Source of the DNA: Hellea sp.
Lineage (GTDB): Bacteria > Pseudomonadota > Alphaproteobacteria > Caulobacterales > Maricaulaceae
Assembly: GCA_020627655.1 (NCBI GenBank)
Contig: JAHDGM010000012.1
Coordinates: forward strand, 1 to 60,720
DNA: 60,720 nucleotides
Direction: 5' to 3'
Made by a program: the position numbers and the translations under genes. The notes beneath the pieces are model-generated. The model made no database searches and was not told the origin of the DNA. It saw nothing but the letters and a program-made list of their open reading frames with translations. Below are positions 25,957-35,740 of the stretch, piece by piece. Position 1 is the first letter of the stretch. Each line of letters starts with the position of its first letter.

Positions 25957-28932
25957 ATGCTGGACGACCGTTTTAACCCCGGAGAAGCCGAAGCTCGCAT
26001 CTATAAGATGTGGGAAGATAGCGGCGCGTTTAAGCCGCGTATGGATACATCGCGTGAGGCCTATTCCATCGTCATTCCTCCGCCCAATGTGACAGGCTCT
26101 CTGCATATGGGGCACGCCGTTAATAACACTATTCAGGACATACTCATCCGGTTTGAACGTATGCGTGGCAAAGACGTACTTTGGCAGCCGGGGATGGATC
26201 ACGCCGGTATTGCAACACAAATGGTAGTCGAGCGCAAACTGGCCGCAGAAGGCAATGTATCTCGCCGTGAAATGGGCCGCGATGCCTTTGTTAAAAAGGT
26301 CTGGGAGTGGAAAGAAGAAAGCGGCGGCAACATCATGAACCAGCTTAAACGGCTGGGTTCATCGTGTGATTGGTCGCGTGAGCGCTTTACACTTGATGAG
26401 GGCCTTTCAGAAGCGGTTACCAAAGTTTTTGTTGAACTATATAATAAAGGGCTGATTTACCGAGATAAACGTTTGGTCAACTGGGATCCCCATTTTCAAA
26501 CAGCTGTCTCCAATCTTGAGGTAGAGAACAAAGAAGTCGACGGTCATTTCTGGCACTTTAAATATCCGCTAGCTGGCGGCGAAACCTATGAATATGTGGA
26601 AAAAGACGAAGACGGAAATGTCACTCTGCGAGAGACGCGCGACTATATCGCAATCGCTACTACGCGACCGGAAACCATGCTCGGTGACGGTGCCGTTGCC
26701 GTTCATCCTTCGGATGAGCGTTATGCCCCGATTATAGGTAAAATGGTCCGCCTACCGCTTGCTGATCGCTTGATCCCGATTATCACAGATATGTATCCTG
26801 ATCCTGATTTCGGTTCTGGCGCCGTTAAAATTACTGGCGCTCATGACTTCAACGATTATGACGTGGCCAAGCGTAATGATATTCCTATGTATCCGCTCAT
26901 GGATGAGCAGGCACGCATGATCCAAACACCGGATAAAGATGGTGAAAACGTTATGCCTGACAAGTATGTTGGCATGGATCGTTTTGAGGCTCGCAAGGCA
27001 GTCGTGGCGGATATTGATGCTCAAGGCCTGATGATCAAAGTTGAAGATAAGAAAATTCAGCAGCCTTTTGGTGACCGGTCAAAGGTCGTCATCGAGCCTA
27101 TGTTGGCCGATCAATGGTTTGTAGATGCTGAAACTCTCGCTAAACCGGCTATTGCAGCAGTCGAACGCGGCCATGCAGGCGATGAAAGTTCAGATAAAGG
27201 TGCGACCAAATTCTTTCCGACAAATTGGAAAAACACATATGACGTTTGGATGAAGGACATTCAGCCCTGGTGTATCTCCCGCCAGCTCTGGTGGGGGCAT
27301 CGCATTCCAGCTTGGTTTGGGCCTGAGGGAAAGATTTTTGTTGCGGAAAATCAAGAAAAGGCCCTTGCGCAGGCAATGGTCGTCTATAACGAATTAGGAA
27401 TTCAAAAAACTGGAAAATCTGACGATTTTATAGAGTCAGATTTTTATTTTGGCGAAGATCAGTCCGCCATATTCAGGTATTATTCCGACGAAACATTGAG
27501 TGAAACCAGGATTCCCCTAGTTAGAGACGAAGACGTCCTCGACACCTGGTTCTCCTCCGCGCTTTGGCCGTTTTCCACATTAGGGTGGCCCAGTCAAACA
27601 GCTGAATTAAAACGGTTTTATCCGACGTCAGTCTTGGTAACGGCCTTTGATATTATCTTCTTCTGGGTGGCACGTATGATGATGGCGGGTCTTGAGTTTA
27701 TGGACGAAATCCCGTTTTCGGATATCTATATTCACGCCATTGTCCGAGACGAGGATGGTTCTAAAATGTCCAAATCCGAAGGCAATGTCATCGATCCTGT
27801 CGATTTGATACAGGGAATTGATATCGATACTCTGGTCAAAAAACGAACTACAGGCCTTCGCCAACCGGAAAAAGCCCCAAAAGTTGAGAAAGCGACTCGC
27901 AAACGTTATCCCGATGGATTTGAAGCTTATGGGGCCGATGCGCTGCGTTTCACATTAGCGGCACAGGCGGCCGCGGGCCGGGATATCCGCCTGTCAGTGG
28001 AACGTGTTGCCGGATACCGTAATTTTGGCACCAAACTGTGGAACGCCTCCCGCTTTGCGGAAATGAAGGATTGTAAACCGGTTCAGGGTTTTGATCTGGC
28101 AAGTTGTACGCAGGAACTTAATCAATGGGCCATATCAGAGCTGACCAAAACAGCCGCAGAAGTCACCCGCTGCATTGAAACTTACCGCTTTAATGATGCG
28201 GCTGATGCCATTTATAAATTTGCCTGGGGCACTTATTGCGACTGGTATATCGAATTGGCCAAACCAGTCTTAAACGGCCCGGACGGGGCTGAAAAATCTG
28301 AAACCCAGGCTGCATTGGCATTTGTATTGGATAATATCCTCAAACTATTGCATCCCTTCATGCCCTTTATTACCGAAGAGCTCTGGCAGAGTATCACACT
28401 TCGTGATGAAATGCTAATTGTGGCTGAGTGGCCTAATCTGCCGAATAGCTTGATCAATGATGAAGCTGCCGAAGATGTGAACTGGTTAATCCGGGCAATC
28501 ACTGAAATTCGCTCAGTGCGCGCGGAAATGAATATTCCGCCGTCCAAAAAGGGCGAAATGGTCGTTATCGGTGCTAATTCCGCCACCCAGAGCCGCATGG
28601 ATAAATATACGGATAGTTTCGAACAACTGGCCCGGATTGACGGATGGTCCGTTGCTGACGCGGCCCCGAAAGGCGCTCTGCAATGCGTTGTGGACGAAGC
28701 CACGATTGCTTTGCCACTGGCTGGCCTGATTGATCTGGATGCGGAAAAAGCCCGCCTCGATAAGGAGATGGACAAAATCCGAGCTGAAATCGAAAAGCTT
28801 GAGAAAAAACTCGGAAATCCAAACTTTGTAGAAAAAGCGCCTGCTGCAGTAGTCGAAGAACAAAGGGCTCGCCAAACGGCGTTTCAGCAGGAGTTGGAAA
28901 AACTTGAAGCTGCCAAGGAAAATCTTGCCTAG
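25957..28932 (+). CDS. valS: valyl-tRNA synthetase
   Basis: A class I aminoacyl-tRNA synthetase, 991 residues. The HIGH-type motif P-N-V-T-G-S-L-H-M-G-H is near residue 45, the CP1 editing domain lies between about 200 and 400, and K-M-S-K-S is in the G-S-K-M-S-K-S-E-G-N segment near 605. The anticodon-binding domain and the C-terminal ValS-specific coiled coil (L-D-A-E-K-A-R-L-D-K-E) follow. The start is the ATG at 25957, preceded by AGGAAGA. A longer reading to 25897 would include the terminator hairpin and is rejected. Confidence 0.97.
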   Translation: MLDDRFNPGEAEARIYKMWEDSGAFKPRMDTSREAYSIVIPPPNVTGSLHMGHAVNNTIQDILIRFERMRGKDVLWQPGMDHAGIATQMVVERKLAAEGNVSRREMGRDAFVKKVWEWKEESGGNIMNQLKRLGSSCDWSRERFTLDEGLSEAVTKVFVELYNKGLIYRDKRLVNWDPHFQTAVSNLEVENKEVDGHFWHFKYPLAGGETYEYVEKDEDGNVTLRETRDYIAIATTRPETMLGDGAVAVHPSDERYAPIIGKMVRLPLADRLIPIITDMYPDPDFGSGAVKITGAHDFNDYDVAKRNDIPMYPLMDEQARMIQTPDKDGENVMPDKYVGMDRFEARKAVVADIDAQGLMIKVEDKKIQQPFGDRSKVVIEPMLADQWFVDAETLAKPAIAAVERGHAGDESSDKGATKFFPTNWKNTYDVWMKDIQPWCISRQLWWGHRIPAWFGPEGKIFVAENQEKALAQAMVVYNELGIQKTGKSDDFIESDFYFGEDQSAIFRYYSDETLSETRIPLVRDEDVLDTWFSSALWPFSTLGWPSQTAELKRFYPTSVLVTAFDIIFFWVARMMMAGLEFMDEIPFSDIYIHAIVRDEDGSKMSKSEGNVIDPVDLIQGIDIDTLVKKRTTGLRQPEKAPKVEKATRKRYPDGFEAYGADALRFTLAAQAAAGRDIRLSVERVAGYRNFGTKLWNASRFAEMKDCKPVQGFDLASCTQELNQWAISELTKTAAEVTRCIETYRFNDAADAIYKFAWGTYCDWYIELAKPVLNGPDGAEKSETQAALAFVLDNILKLLHPFMPFITEELWQSITLRDEMLIVAEWPNLPNSLINDEAAEDVNWLIRAITEIRSVRAEMNIPPSKKGEMVVIGANSATQSRMDKYTDSFEQLARIDGWSVADAAPKGALQCVVDEATIALPLAGLIDLDAEKARLDKEMDKIRAEIEKLEKKLGNPNFVEKAPAAVVEEQRARQTAFQQELEKLEAAKENLA

Positions 28933-29001
28933 GTCTCGTGATTAAGGTCACGACGGAAAAAATAGAATCTATTATAATGTCCGCACCTAACGGAGGCGGA
29001 C

Positions 29002-30048
29002 ATGGCGTTTTACAAGAAGCTAAAATATTACGATGCGGACAAGGCAGACTGGATTTCCAGCCGGCTTTTGAAACTGCGTGAGGATCTGCATAAGTCTCCT
29101 CTAGGGCGTAATGACATTTCCGATGATGACCAGTCAGAAACGCGGGGGCGCCGCGATAAGAATATTATCATTGGATCCTGGAACTTGCGCGCCTTTGATG
29201 ACGGCAAACCCCGCAGAGATGAAAGCTATCACTATATTGCTGAAATCATCGACCATTTCGATATTTGTGCCGTACAAGAGATTAAATCTGATTTGGAACC
29301 GCTTAAGCGCCTTATGCGCCTTTTAGGGCCTAATTGGGATTATTTTGTTACGGATGTTACCGAAGGTGGTCCTGGCAATAAAGAACGGCAGGCTTTTCTG
29401 TATAACACTAACCGGGTTCAATTCAGGAACCTGGTAGGCGAAATAGTACTTGGTAAAGATGCTTTAATTGACGGCCAGCAGATTGCGAGAACCCCGTTTT
29501 TTGCATCTTTTCAAGCAGGTTGGTTTAGATTTACCCTGGTCAGTGTTCACATTCTCTTTGGCACTGACAAATCCAAACGTAAAAAAGAAATCTCCGCCAT
29601 TGCAGAGCGCATATCCAAACGCGCCAAAGCCGAAGACGAAGTTTATGTGTTGATAGGGGATATGAATATCGAAAAGCGTGGCGACTCTATATATGAAGGC
29701 CTGTCTGACCACGGTTTAACTGTACCGGTTTTGGGGCCAACTAATTTAGGCGGGACGAAATATTACGACCAGATTGCCTTTACGGGCGAGGACGTCAAAA
29801 CTAATTTGGTCAATGCTGGTGCGTATGACTGGAGAACTGCTGTTTTTGGAGATGCGGATAAAGATACCTATGAAGGTATTGTTCGTGAAGAGCGTGAGGC
29901 CGCAGGTGATTCAATGTACTCCAATTGGGATACGGCCTATCAATCTTATTTTGCCAGCTATGAAATGTCTGACCACCTTCCTGTCTGGGTGCAAATCAGA
30001 ACAGATTATTCAGACGAATATTTGGAACGCTTCAAGGCAAGTACTTAG
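29002..30048 (+). CDS. endonuclease/exonuclease/phosphatase family protein
   Basis: A 348-residue EEP-fold protein. Catalytic motifs are visible in order: G-S-W-N-L-R near residue 56 (Asn), A-V-Q-E-I-K-S near 93 (metal-binding Glu), I-G-D-M-N-I-E near 217 (Asp/Asn) and M-S-D-H-L-P-V near 325 (Asp/His). It is distinct from XthA at 32.7 kb. The substrate is unknown; a DNase-I-like nuclease is the most cautious call. GGAGG precedes the start by 5 bases and lies in the loop of a small GTCCGC/GCGGAC hairpin abutting the ATG. Confidence 0.82.
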   Translation: MAFYKKLKYYDADKADWISSRLLKLREDLHKSPLGRNDISDDDQSETRGRRDKNIIIGSWNLRAFDDGKPRRDESYHYIAEIIDHFDICAVQEIKSDLEPLKRLMRLLGPNWDYFVTDVTEGGPGNKERQAFLYNTNRVQFRNLVGEIVLGKDALIDGQQIARTPFFASFQAGWFRFTLVSVHILFGTDKSKRKKEISAIAERISKRAKAEDEVYVLIGDMNIEKRGDSIYEGLSDHGLTVPVLGPTNLGGTKYYDQIAFTGEDVKTNLVNAGAYDWRTAVFGDADKDTYEGIVREEREAAGDSMYSNWDTAYQSYFASYEMSDHLPVWVQIRTDYSDEYLERFKAST

Positions 30049-30125
30049 CTTCCTGAGTTCAAGAGAACGCGTTTTTAACCAATTTAGCTTAAAAAAGGGT
30101 CTAAGTTACATTTGGTAGTCATAAG

Positions 30126-30941
30126 ATGCTGGGCTCACACGAGATAAGAACAACATTATATAAAGCCCTGAATTGGACATATATATCCGATGGGCAACCA
30201 CTGGATTTTGTTCAAAATTTAATCAAATGGCGGATGCTCAGCCCTAAACTATTAGGACTGGAATATAACGGAATGCTAGCAGGACTAGGATATGACGGCC
30301 AAGCCTTCAGGATTGTAAATTTCTCAGATGTAAAACCAACTCCTTTGTCCGCAGATGACTCAACTCAATCCTACAATGAAGACAGTTATGTATTAGTGTC
30401 GTTTCGACAGCCAAAAACATATCAGGGCCGCACAATCATTGTTGAGGATAAAGGGATTTATAATCCAACGACTATTGATTTAATGCAGCGCGTAGCATTT
30501 GTCTGCGAAACATTTGAGCAGGATTTCGAAGTTTACAGTGACAACAAAGATGAAGCGGAAATGCTGATAACCTCCGGCCTCATCGAAAAGATGAAAATAT
30601 TTCGCCGTGAATTATTAGGTCAAACCATTCAAGCCTGTATTTGGGACAATGAAATTCATTTCCTGCTTAAGACGGGCAACCTGTTGAAATTCTCAGACCA
30701 ATTGGAAGCAAATAGCTTTGCAATAGCTAAGCGAGCCATCATTGTGGAGGCAGGGACCATTTGCACATTACTGGAACAATTGTTTTGCTTGCAGGCTTCA
30801 TTAGGGACTCCAGATACTAAAGAAGCTAAACAGAAGCGTTTGAACTATTATGAAAAATGCCTATTAAAAATGGTAAACCAAGCCAAGACCATGGATGATG
30901 GAGCGTCCGGCCATGATACAGTTCGACGAAAAGCATCCTGA
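30126..30941 (+). CDS. DUF3137-related soluble protein
   Basis: A 271-residue protein with no predicted membrane segment. By eye it aligns with the soluble part of the next gene's DUF3137 protein. Shared elements include a W-T-[YF]-x(6-7)-[QP] start; G-R-T-x(4)-D-K-G-x-x-N; then M-x-R-V and F-E-x-x-F-E-x-Y; then E-A-x-x-L-x-T. It therefore looks like a tandem paralog that lacks the two N-terminal transmembrane helices. Its 3' end overlaps the DUF3137 start, so the pair is probably co-translated. Function unknown. Confidence 0.75.
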   Translation: MLGSHEIRTTLYKALNWTYISDGQPLDFVQNLIKWRMLSPKLLGLEYNGMLAGLGYDGQAFRIVNFSDVKPTPLSADDSTQSYNEDSYVLVSFRQPKTYQGRTIIVEDKGIYNPTTIDLMQRVAFVCETFEQDFEVYSDNKDEAEMLITSGLIEKMKIFRRELLGQTIQACIWDNEIHFLLKTGNLLKFSDQLEANSFAIAKRAIIVEAGTICTLLEQLFCLQASLGTPDTKEAKQKRLNYYEKCLLKMVNQAKTMDDGASGHDTVRRKAS

Positions 30942-31872
30942 GTTCAAAGGATTTACCGAATTTTACAATCGGGAACTTTTACCAAAACTTATTGAAAAAG
31001 AATTTCATCGCAAAAAAGCCGTCGGTCAAATTCGCCGTTATAGCGTAGCTTTGGCCGTCATTGTATTAGCGGTAGCTGCGTTTTTTGTTATACGTACCGG
31101 CAAGCCATTTATTGGAATTTTTGGGTTGTTTTTTGGCCTTGTCGGCTATTTTGGACTCAGACAGCATTTTTTAAAAGACATTAAAAATCAAACCAAAAAC
31201 CATCTTGCGGCCGGTATATGTCGTTTTATCGGTTGGACTTTTTCTGAGCAGGTCATTCAACCACCTAACCTTACGCCTATGATCGATAACGGGCTTTTAC
31301 CCAAAAGATATGACCGGGTTACATTTGAGGACGAAATGCGCGGAGAGGCCCACGATGCGGATTTTGTTGCCGTTGAGTGTCATATGGAACGTGAAGACAG
31401 GGATAGTGATGGTGATACACGCTGGGTTACTGTCTTGAGAGGCTCTCTCATGGCACTTGATTTTCATCGAGAGTTTTTAGGGCGTACCGTCGTTTTGCGT
31501 GATAAAGGATTTTTCAATCGTAAGAAAAAATCCGGGATGAAAAGAGTCGGATTAGCCGATCCAAAATTTGAAAAAATATTTGAAGCCTATGGAACTGACC
31601 AAGTCGAGGCAAGGTACCTTTTAACCCCAACATTTATGCAGAGGTTAGTAGATTTAGAGGATTCGGTAGATGGCAAGAAGATCCGTTTTGCATTTCTAGG
31701 CGGCATGCTTTTGATCGCCGTTGAAACACCTAATCGCTTCGAGGCTGGTTCCATGCGGGTGTCTTTGACAGACCCCAAGCGAACACAGGATATTCTGGAT
31801 GAAGTCAGCGCGGTTTATAATGTTGTTGATGGCGTTATGAAACCTCAATCACGGCCCAGTTTTAACGCATAA
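30913..31872 (+). CDS. DUF3137 domain membrane protein
   Basis: A 319-residue protein from the ATG at 30913, chosen because GGAG stands 9 bases upstream; an ATG at 30895 is the alternative. Two transmembrane helices cover about residues 39-56 and 63-79 (bases about 31027-31150), and the remaining soluble domain matches DUF3137. The function of the family is not known. The 5' end overlaps the preceding paralog by 29 bases, and the 3' end overlaps the convergent DUF2145 gene by 28 bases. Confidence 0.83.
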   Translation: MIQFDEKHPEFKGFTEFYNRELLPKLIEKEFHRKKAVGQIRRYSVALAVIVLAVAAFFVIRTGKPFIGIFGLFFGLVGYFGLRQHFLKDIKNQTKNHLAAGICRFIGWTFSEQVIQPPNLTPMIDNGLLPKRYDRVTFEDEMRGEAHDADFVAVECHMEREDRDSDGDTRWVTVLRGSLMALDFHREFLGRTVVLRDKGFFNRKKKSGMKRVGLADPKFEKIFEAYGTDQVEARYLLTPTFMQRLVDLEDSVDGKKIRFAFLGGMLLIAVETPNRFEAGSMRVSLTDPKRTQDILDEVSAVYNVVDGVMKPQSRPSFNA

Positions 31873-32681
31873 GCTTTTTCCAAACGGCCTTCATCACTTA
31901 AAAACTGAGCCAAAGTCTGCCGTGTCGTGGTGAGCAAGGGGCCTTCATGGTCTGTCACAATCAATCTTTCATCAACGATTGGGCCTATTCTTCGGCGAAT
32001 AAAGGACGACTTCAGCTCAGTAGGCTTTAACGTTGTTTTGAACCTCTCTTTGATAACTGAACTATTAGGGGTGCCCCAGACCATGGCAGCCAAACTATCA
32101 AGCATAAATTCATTGCAGTTTTGATAGCGGCTATCGAAAGGATTAGAAATCAAAGAATAATTCACCTGATGAACTTCGCCGTAACGGGGTGAATTGATAT
32201 ACTCAATCAGTTCCATTTGCGTCTTACTATCCGGAATAATAATACCCACATCATGTTCCCGGGTTAGTTTTAAAAAGTCAGCAGGATCATCTTTTACCAG
32301 TGAAGATATGAGGCGGTTTTCTTCCCCGTGATAGAGATTATAGACCGCATAGTGAGGCGTGCCATCCGCTTTTGGCTCATATAACCAGAATGCACTATGA
32401 GTATATTCCACGCCTTCGGGCAATTTCTTTCGTGGTTGGCCTGACCGGGAAATAATTGCGGCGCGCACATTGTTTGACGCTAGCTCTGAAATGATTTTTT
32501 GTCCGTAAGTTTCCAGTAATTCTCGTTCAAAAAGCGGTTCTCCTATGGGACTGGACGCTACGATTTGACGGTAAACTGTATGAATATGCCATCCAAACAT
32601 GCTGGCAGACAGAAATAGGGCAAATAAACCCCATCTCAGTATATTCATAGAAAACAGAATTTTGCCGAGCGATGACTTCAT
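31845..32681 (-). CDS. DUF2145 family exported/membrane protein
   Basis: A 278-residue protein with one N-terminal hydrophobic helix (about residues 14-32) that serves as signal or anchor. The DUF2145 pattern is visible: I-I-S-R-S-G near 98, Y-T-H-S-A-F-W near 113-119, Y-N-L-Y-H-G-E-E near 133, and Y-Q-N-C-N-E-F near 190, with Cys, His and Asn placed as in a papain/NlpC-like active site (my inference). Last gene of the minus-strand directon, 5 bases after xthA. Confidence 0.72.
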   Translation of the reverse strand: MKSSLGKILFSMNILRWGLFALFLSASMFGWHIHTVYRQIVASSPIGEPLFERELLETYGQKIISELASNNVRAAIISRSGQPRKKLPEGVEYTHSAFWLYEPKADGTPHYAVYNLYHGEENRLISSLVKDDPADFLKLTREHDVGIIIPDSKTQMELIEYINSPRYGEVHQVNYSLISNPFDSRYQNCNEFMLDSLAAMVWGTPNSSVIKERFKTTLKPTELKSSFIRRRIGPIVDERLIVTDHEGPLLTTTRQTLAQFLSDEGRLEKAYALKLGRD

Positions 32682-32686
32682 GATTC

Positions 32687-33472
32687 TTAAAAATCAAAAG
32701 TTCCGATCACAGGAACATGATCTGAAGGCTTTATCCCATCTCGCATGATGCGCTCTATTTTAAATTCTACAATATTATCAGCAGCTTGAGGCGATAACAG
32801 CAAGTGGTCAATGCGAATACCTTCATTGTTTTGCCATGCTCCGCGCTGATAATCCCAGAATGTGTATTGTTCAGCCCTGCCATCCATTTGCTCGAAAGCC
32901 TCGGTCAAGCCCAGCCCTAATATTTCGCGAAACTTGGCACGCGTTTCCGGCATGAATAAAGCTTCGCCGAGCCAACCTTTAGGGTCATAAACATCTTTTG
33001 CTTCAGGAATAACGTTATAGTCCCCGGCAAGAACAGTGGCTTCCTCAAATTTTAAGAGCTCTTTAGCGTGGAGCTTAAGGCGGTCCATCCAGGCTAATTT
33101 GTAATGATATTTCGGGCCTGGAGCCGGGTTTCCGTTTGGAAGATATATCGACGCCACTCTAAATGACCGCTTATCACCTGAAATCACAGCTTCAATATAT
33201 CTGGCCTGTTCATCACTTTCATCACCGGGAAGCCCTTTGCGGACATCTTCCATTGGGCGTTTAGACAGAATAGCCACACCATTATAGGATTTTTGCCCAC
33301 ATATTTCGACATTATACCCCAAAGCTTCGATTTCCATAAATGGAAAGGTGTCAGCCGTGCTTTTAATTTCTTGCAAACAAGCAACATCGGGCGCAGTTTC
33401 TTTAAGCCATTTCGTAACGGCGTGCATCCGAGTTCGGATAGAATTGACGTTCCATGTGGCGATTGTGATCAT
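32687..33472 (-). CDS. xthA: exodeoxyribonuclease III
   Basis: AP endonuclease and 3'-5' exonuclease of base-excision repair, 261 residues. The family motifs are complete: I-A-T-W-N-V-N-S-I-R at the start, C-L-Q-E-I-K near residue 35 (metal Glu), A-G-D-Y-N-V near 149 (Asp/Asn), and I-K-P-S-D-H-V-P-V at the C-terminus (Asp/His pair). It begins 1 base after the dctM stop and is likely co-transcribed with the TRAP genes, though functionally separate. Confidence 0.95.
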   Translation of the reverse strand: MITIATWNVNSIRTRMHAVTKWLKETAPDVACLQEIKSTADTFPFMEIEALGYNVEICGQKSYNGVAILSKRPMEDVRKGLPGDESDEQARYIEAVISGDKRSFRVASIYLPNGNPAPGPKYHYKLAWMDRLKLHAKELLKFEEATVLAGDYNVIPEAKDVYDPKGWLGEALFMPETRAKFREILGLGLTEAFEQMDGRAEQYTFWDYQRGAWQNNEGIRIDHLLLSPQAADNIVEFKIERIMRDGIKPSDHVPVIGTFDF

Positions 33473-33473
33473 A

Positions 33474-35063
33474 TTAGTTCAACATTTTTTGAGGCAATGA
33501 CGTCGCTAGTTCCGGCCAGAATATAACCATAAGAATGACAAGTAGCTGTATAAAAATAAAGGGTATAACGCCGCGATATAAGGCTGTGGTGGTGACTTCA
33601 GGCGGCGATACCCCGCGCAGGTAAAATAAAGCGAAACCAAAGGGCGGGGTAAGGAAACTGGTTTGTAGGTTAAGAGCCATCAGAACACCAAGCCAGACAG
33701 GGTCCATCCCAGCTGCGAGTAATGGCGGCGCCACAAGCGGAACAACGACAAAGGTGATCTCGATAAAATCTAAAAAGAAACCGAGTAAAAACATCACCAG
33801 CATGACCAATGCAAAAGCTCCCCATTTTCCGCCTGGTGCCGCTTCTAGCCATCTTGCTACGAGTTCATCACCGCCAAACCCTCGGAAAACGAGACTAAAT
33901 ATAGTCGCACCAATAAGTATGACAAAAACCATGCAGGTAATGTAAAGTGTACTACGCGAAACTTCGGCTAGCTTACCGTTTGAAATCAAAGGTTTGATGG
34001 CCCCAAGGACGGACAATATAGCAATTCCAAATAAGAACAGAGCAAGCCCAAAAATAATACGCTCTTTGCCACTTAAAACATCTTGCTCAAAACGCATATC
34101 AACACCTGACAGATCAAGCGCAACCAATATTACCAAGCTTATAGATGCAATGACCGCCGCTCTGCGGGCCCAGTGGTTCTCTGCGGTCTTATAGGTTGCG
34201 AGTAAAATCGCGCCAAGAGCGCCTAAAGCTGCGCCGCGTGTAGGCGTTGCATATCCGGCAAGAATTGAACCCAAAACAGCTACAATAAGCAATATGGGCG
34301 GCAGCATGGCCATCAAGGTCCGCTGTATAAACGCCCAGAGATTGACGTTTTCAGGCCATTCTTGAGCTGGAGCCATGGCCGGCTTAAAATACGCAGTGAT
34401 AGCTATATATAGGGCATATAAACCAACCAGTATCAAACCGGGCAATAATGCCCCCGCAAACAGGTCGCCAACGGAAATCACACCACCGCCTTCAAGGCCG
34501 TGACTGCGAATAGCTTCTTGATAAGCATTGGACATTTGATCGCCCAAAATCACCAATACAATAGACGGCGGTATAATCTGACCAAGGGTGCCAGAAGCCG
34601 CGATAGATCCAGAGGCCAGGGACGGGGAGTATTTGCGTTTTAACATGGTGGGTAAGGATAATAGCCCCATAGTAACCACTGTTGCGCCAACAATCCCGGT
34701 AGAGGCCGCCAAAAGTGCGCCCACCATTACCACGGATATGCCAAGGCCGCCTTTAATAGGGCCCAATAAATCTCCCATGCTTTCCAGCAGGTCTTCGGCA
34801 ATTCGGGATTTTTCCAGCATTACGCCCATAAAAACAAAAAGCGGAACTGCAATAAGTATCTCACGCGTTACAATCGGATAAACACGTTCAGGAATAGATT
34901 TGATATAAGAGGGATCAAATACGCCTGCTACCGTACCGATACCCGCAAAAACAAGTGCTATACCAGCTAATGTATAGGCCACATTATACCCGGCCATCAA
35001 AGCAAGGCATGCGGCGATAAACATTAGAATAGCAAGAACTTCTGTCAGAATTTCCGGCCCCAT
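33474..35063 (-). CDS. dctM: TRAP transporter large permease
   Basis: A 529-residue DctM-type permease, the sodium-coupled channel subunit of a tripartite ATP-independent periplasmic transporter. It has about a dozen hydrophobic helices; G-A-L-L-A-A-S-T-G-I-V-G-A-T near residue 110 and G-Q-I-I-P-P-S-I near 160 are typical DctM motifs. It is longer than the common 430-residue form, as seen for the TakM-like group with inserted hydrophilic loops. It works with the frameshifted dctQ directly upstream and the TakP-like binding protein. Confidence 0.93.
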   Translation of the reverse strand: MGPEILTEVLAILMFIAACLALMAGYNVAYTLAGIALVFAGIGTVAGVFDPSYIKSIPERVYPIVTREILIAVPLFVFMGVMLEKSRIAEDLLESMGDLLGPIKGGLGISVVMVGALLAASTGIVGATVVTMGLLSLPTMLKRKYSPSLASGSIAASGTLGQIIPPSIVLVILGDQMSNAYQEAIRSHGLEGGGVISVGDLFAGALLPGLILVGLYALYIAITAYFKPAMAPAQEWPENVNLWAFIQRTLMAMLPPILLIVAVLGSILAGYATPTRGAALGALGAILLATYKTAENHWARRAAVIASISLVILVALDLSGVDMRFEQDVLSGKERIIFGLALFLFGIAILSVLGAIKPLISNGKLAEVSRSTLYITCMVFVILIGATIFSLVFRGFGGDELVARWLEAAPGGKWGAFALVMLVMFLLGFFLDFIEITFVVVPLVAPPLLAAGMDPVWLGVLMALNLQTSFLTPPFGFALFYLRGVSPPEVTTTALYRGVIPFIFIQLLVILMVIFWPELATSLPQKMLN

Positions 35064-35739
35064 CTAGCTTTCCTCTTCGGAAAAGAGGGGCGCGATCAAG
35101 GATGGTAGCTTTGGTTCGGAATCATCTCGAATGACGGCAGCGGCTCTCAAAGCTATGGCCAGACCTTGCATCAACATCATAAAGCAAAAAATAGAAATAC
35201 TGGTTTTCAGAAGATAGACACCCGGGAGACCGTCAGACTCGAGTGAGGATTCCAAAATACGCCAGGATTGATGGATGGATCCTTGTGCTTTCCAAATCAT
35301 CAAAATTGAAACTGGCATAAGCAGTATATAAAAACCCCAGAGGTCTATTCGGGCTTTGGATGGCGGCGACATACGATCATGAAAAATATCCACTCTTACA
35401 TGTTGCCCAGCCAGCAAAGTAGCAGCGGCTCCGAGCATAATTACGCTTACAATACCGTGCGCTTTCGTCCAGCTTTGTCCATGAGAGCCCAAAAATAGAA
35501 TCCGCAAAAACGCCGAAAGCCACACTTAAGACCAAAAGCGGCAAGGCCCATTTGATGATTTCGCCAACACAATTGCTCACATTATCAATGATCACAATCA
35601 AATGATTAGACAGTTTCGCTACAAAGCTCTCAGACCTAACCATAAGCCGCAGAACAGGAAGTAAAAGTATGGGTATGCAAACCCAACCCGCGCCCTGTAA
35701 AAAAGTACCGATTATATCGAGAAATTTATCCCAATCCAT
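35064..35739 (-). pseudogene. dctQ: TRAP transporter small permease, frameshifted
   Basis: The N-terminal half reads from 35739 to about 35465 (helices, then F-A-D-S-I-F-G-L-S-W-T-K-L-D-E), and the C-terminal half continues in a different frame from about 35465 (H-G-I-V-S-V, then L-A-G-Q-H-V-R-V-D-I-F, the conserved DctQ motif) to 35064. The 676-base span is one base over a multiple of three, so one extra base near the GAAAGC at about 35461-35470, or two missing ones, would explain it. Repaired length is about 224 residues. dctP and dctM are intact on both sides, which makes a sequencing error or very recent mutation likely. Confidence 0.82.
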
Positions 35740-35740
35740 A

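Noticed and set aside
28979-29001. Hairpin GTCCGC/GCGGAC around the ribosome-binding site of the EEP gene as a translational switch
   Set aside because: Only six pairs, and a TATAAT at 28973-28978 would start transcription inside it; too weak to report as a regulator.
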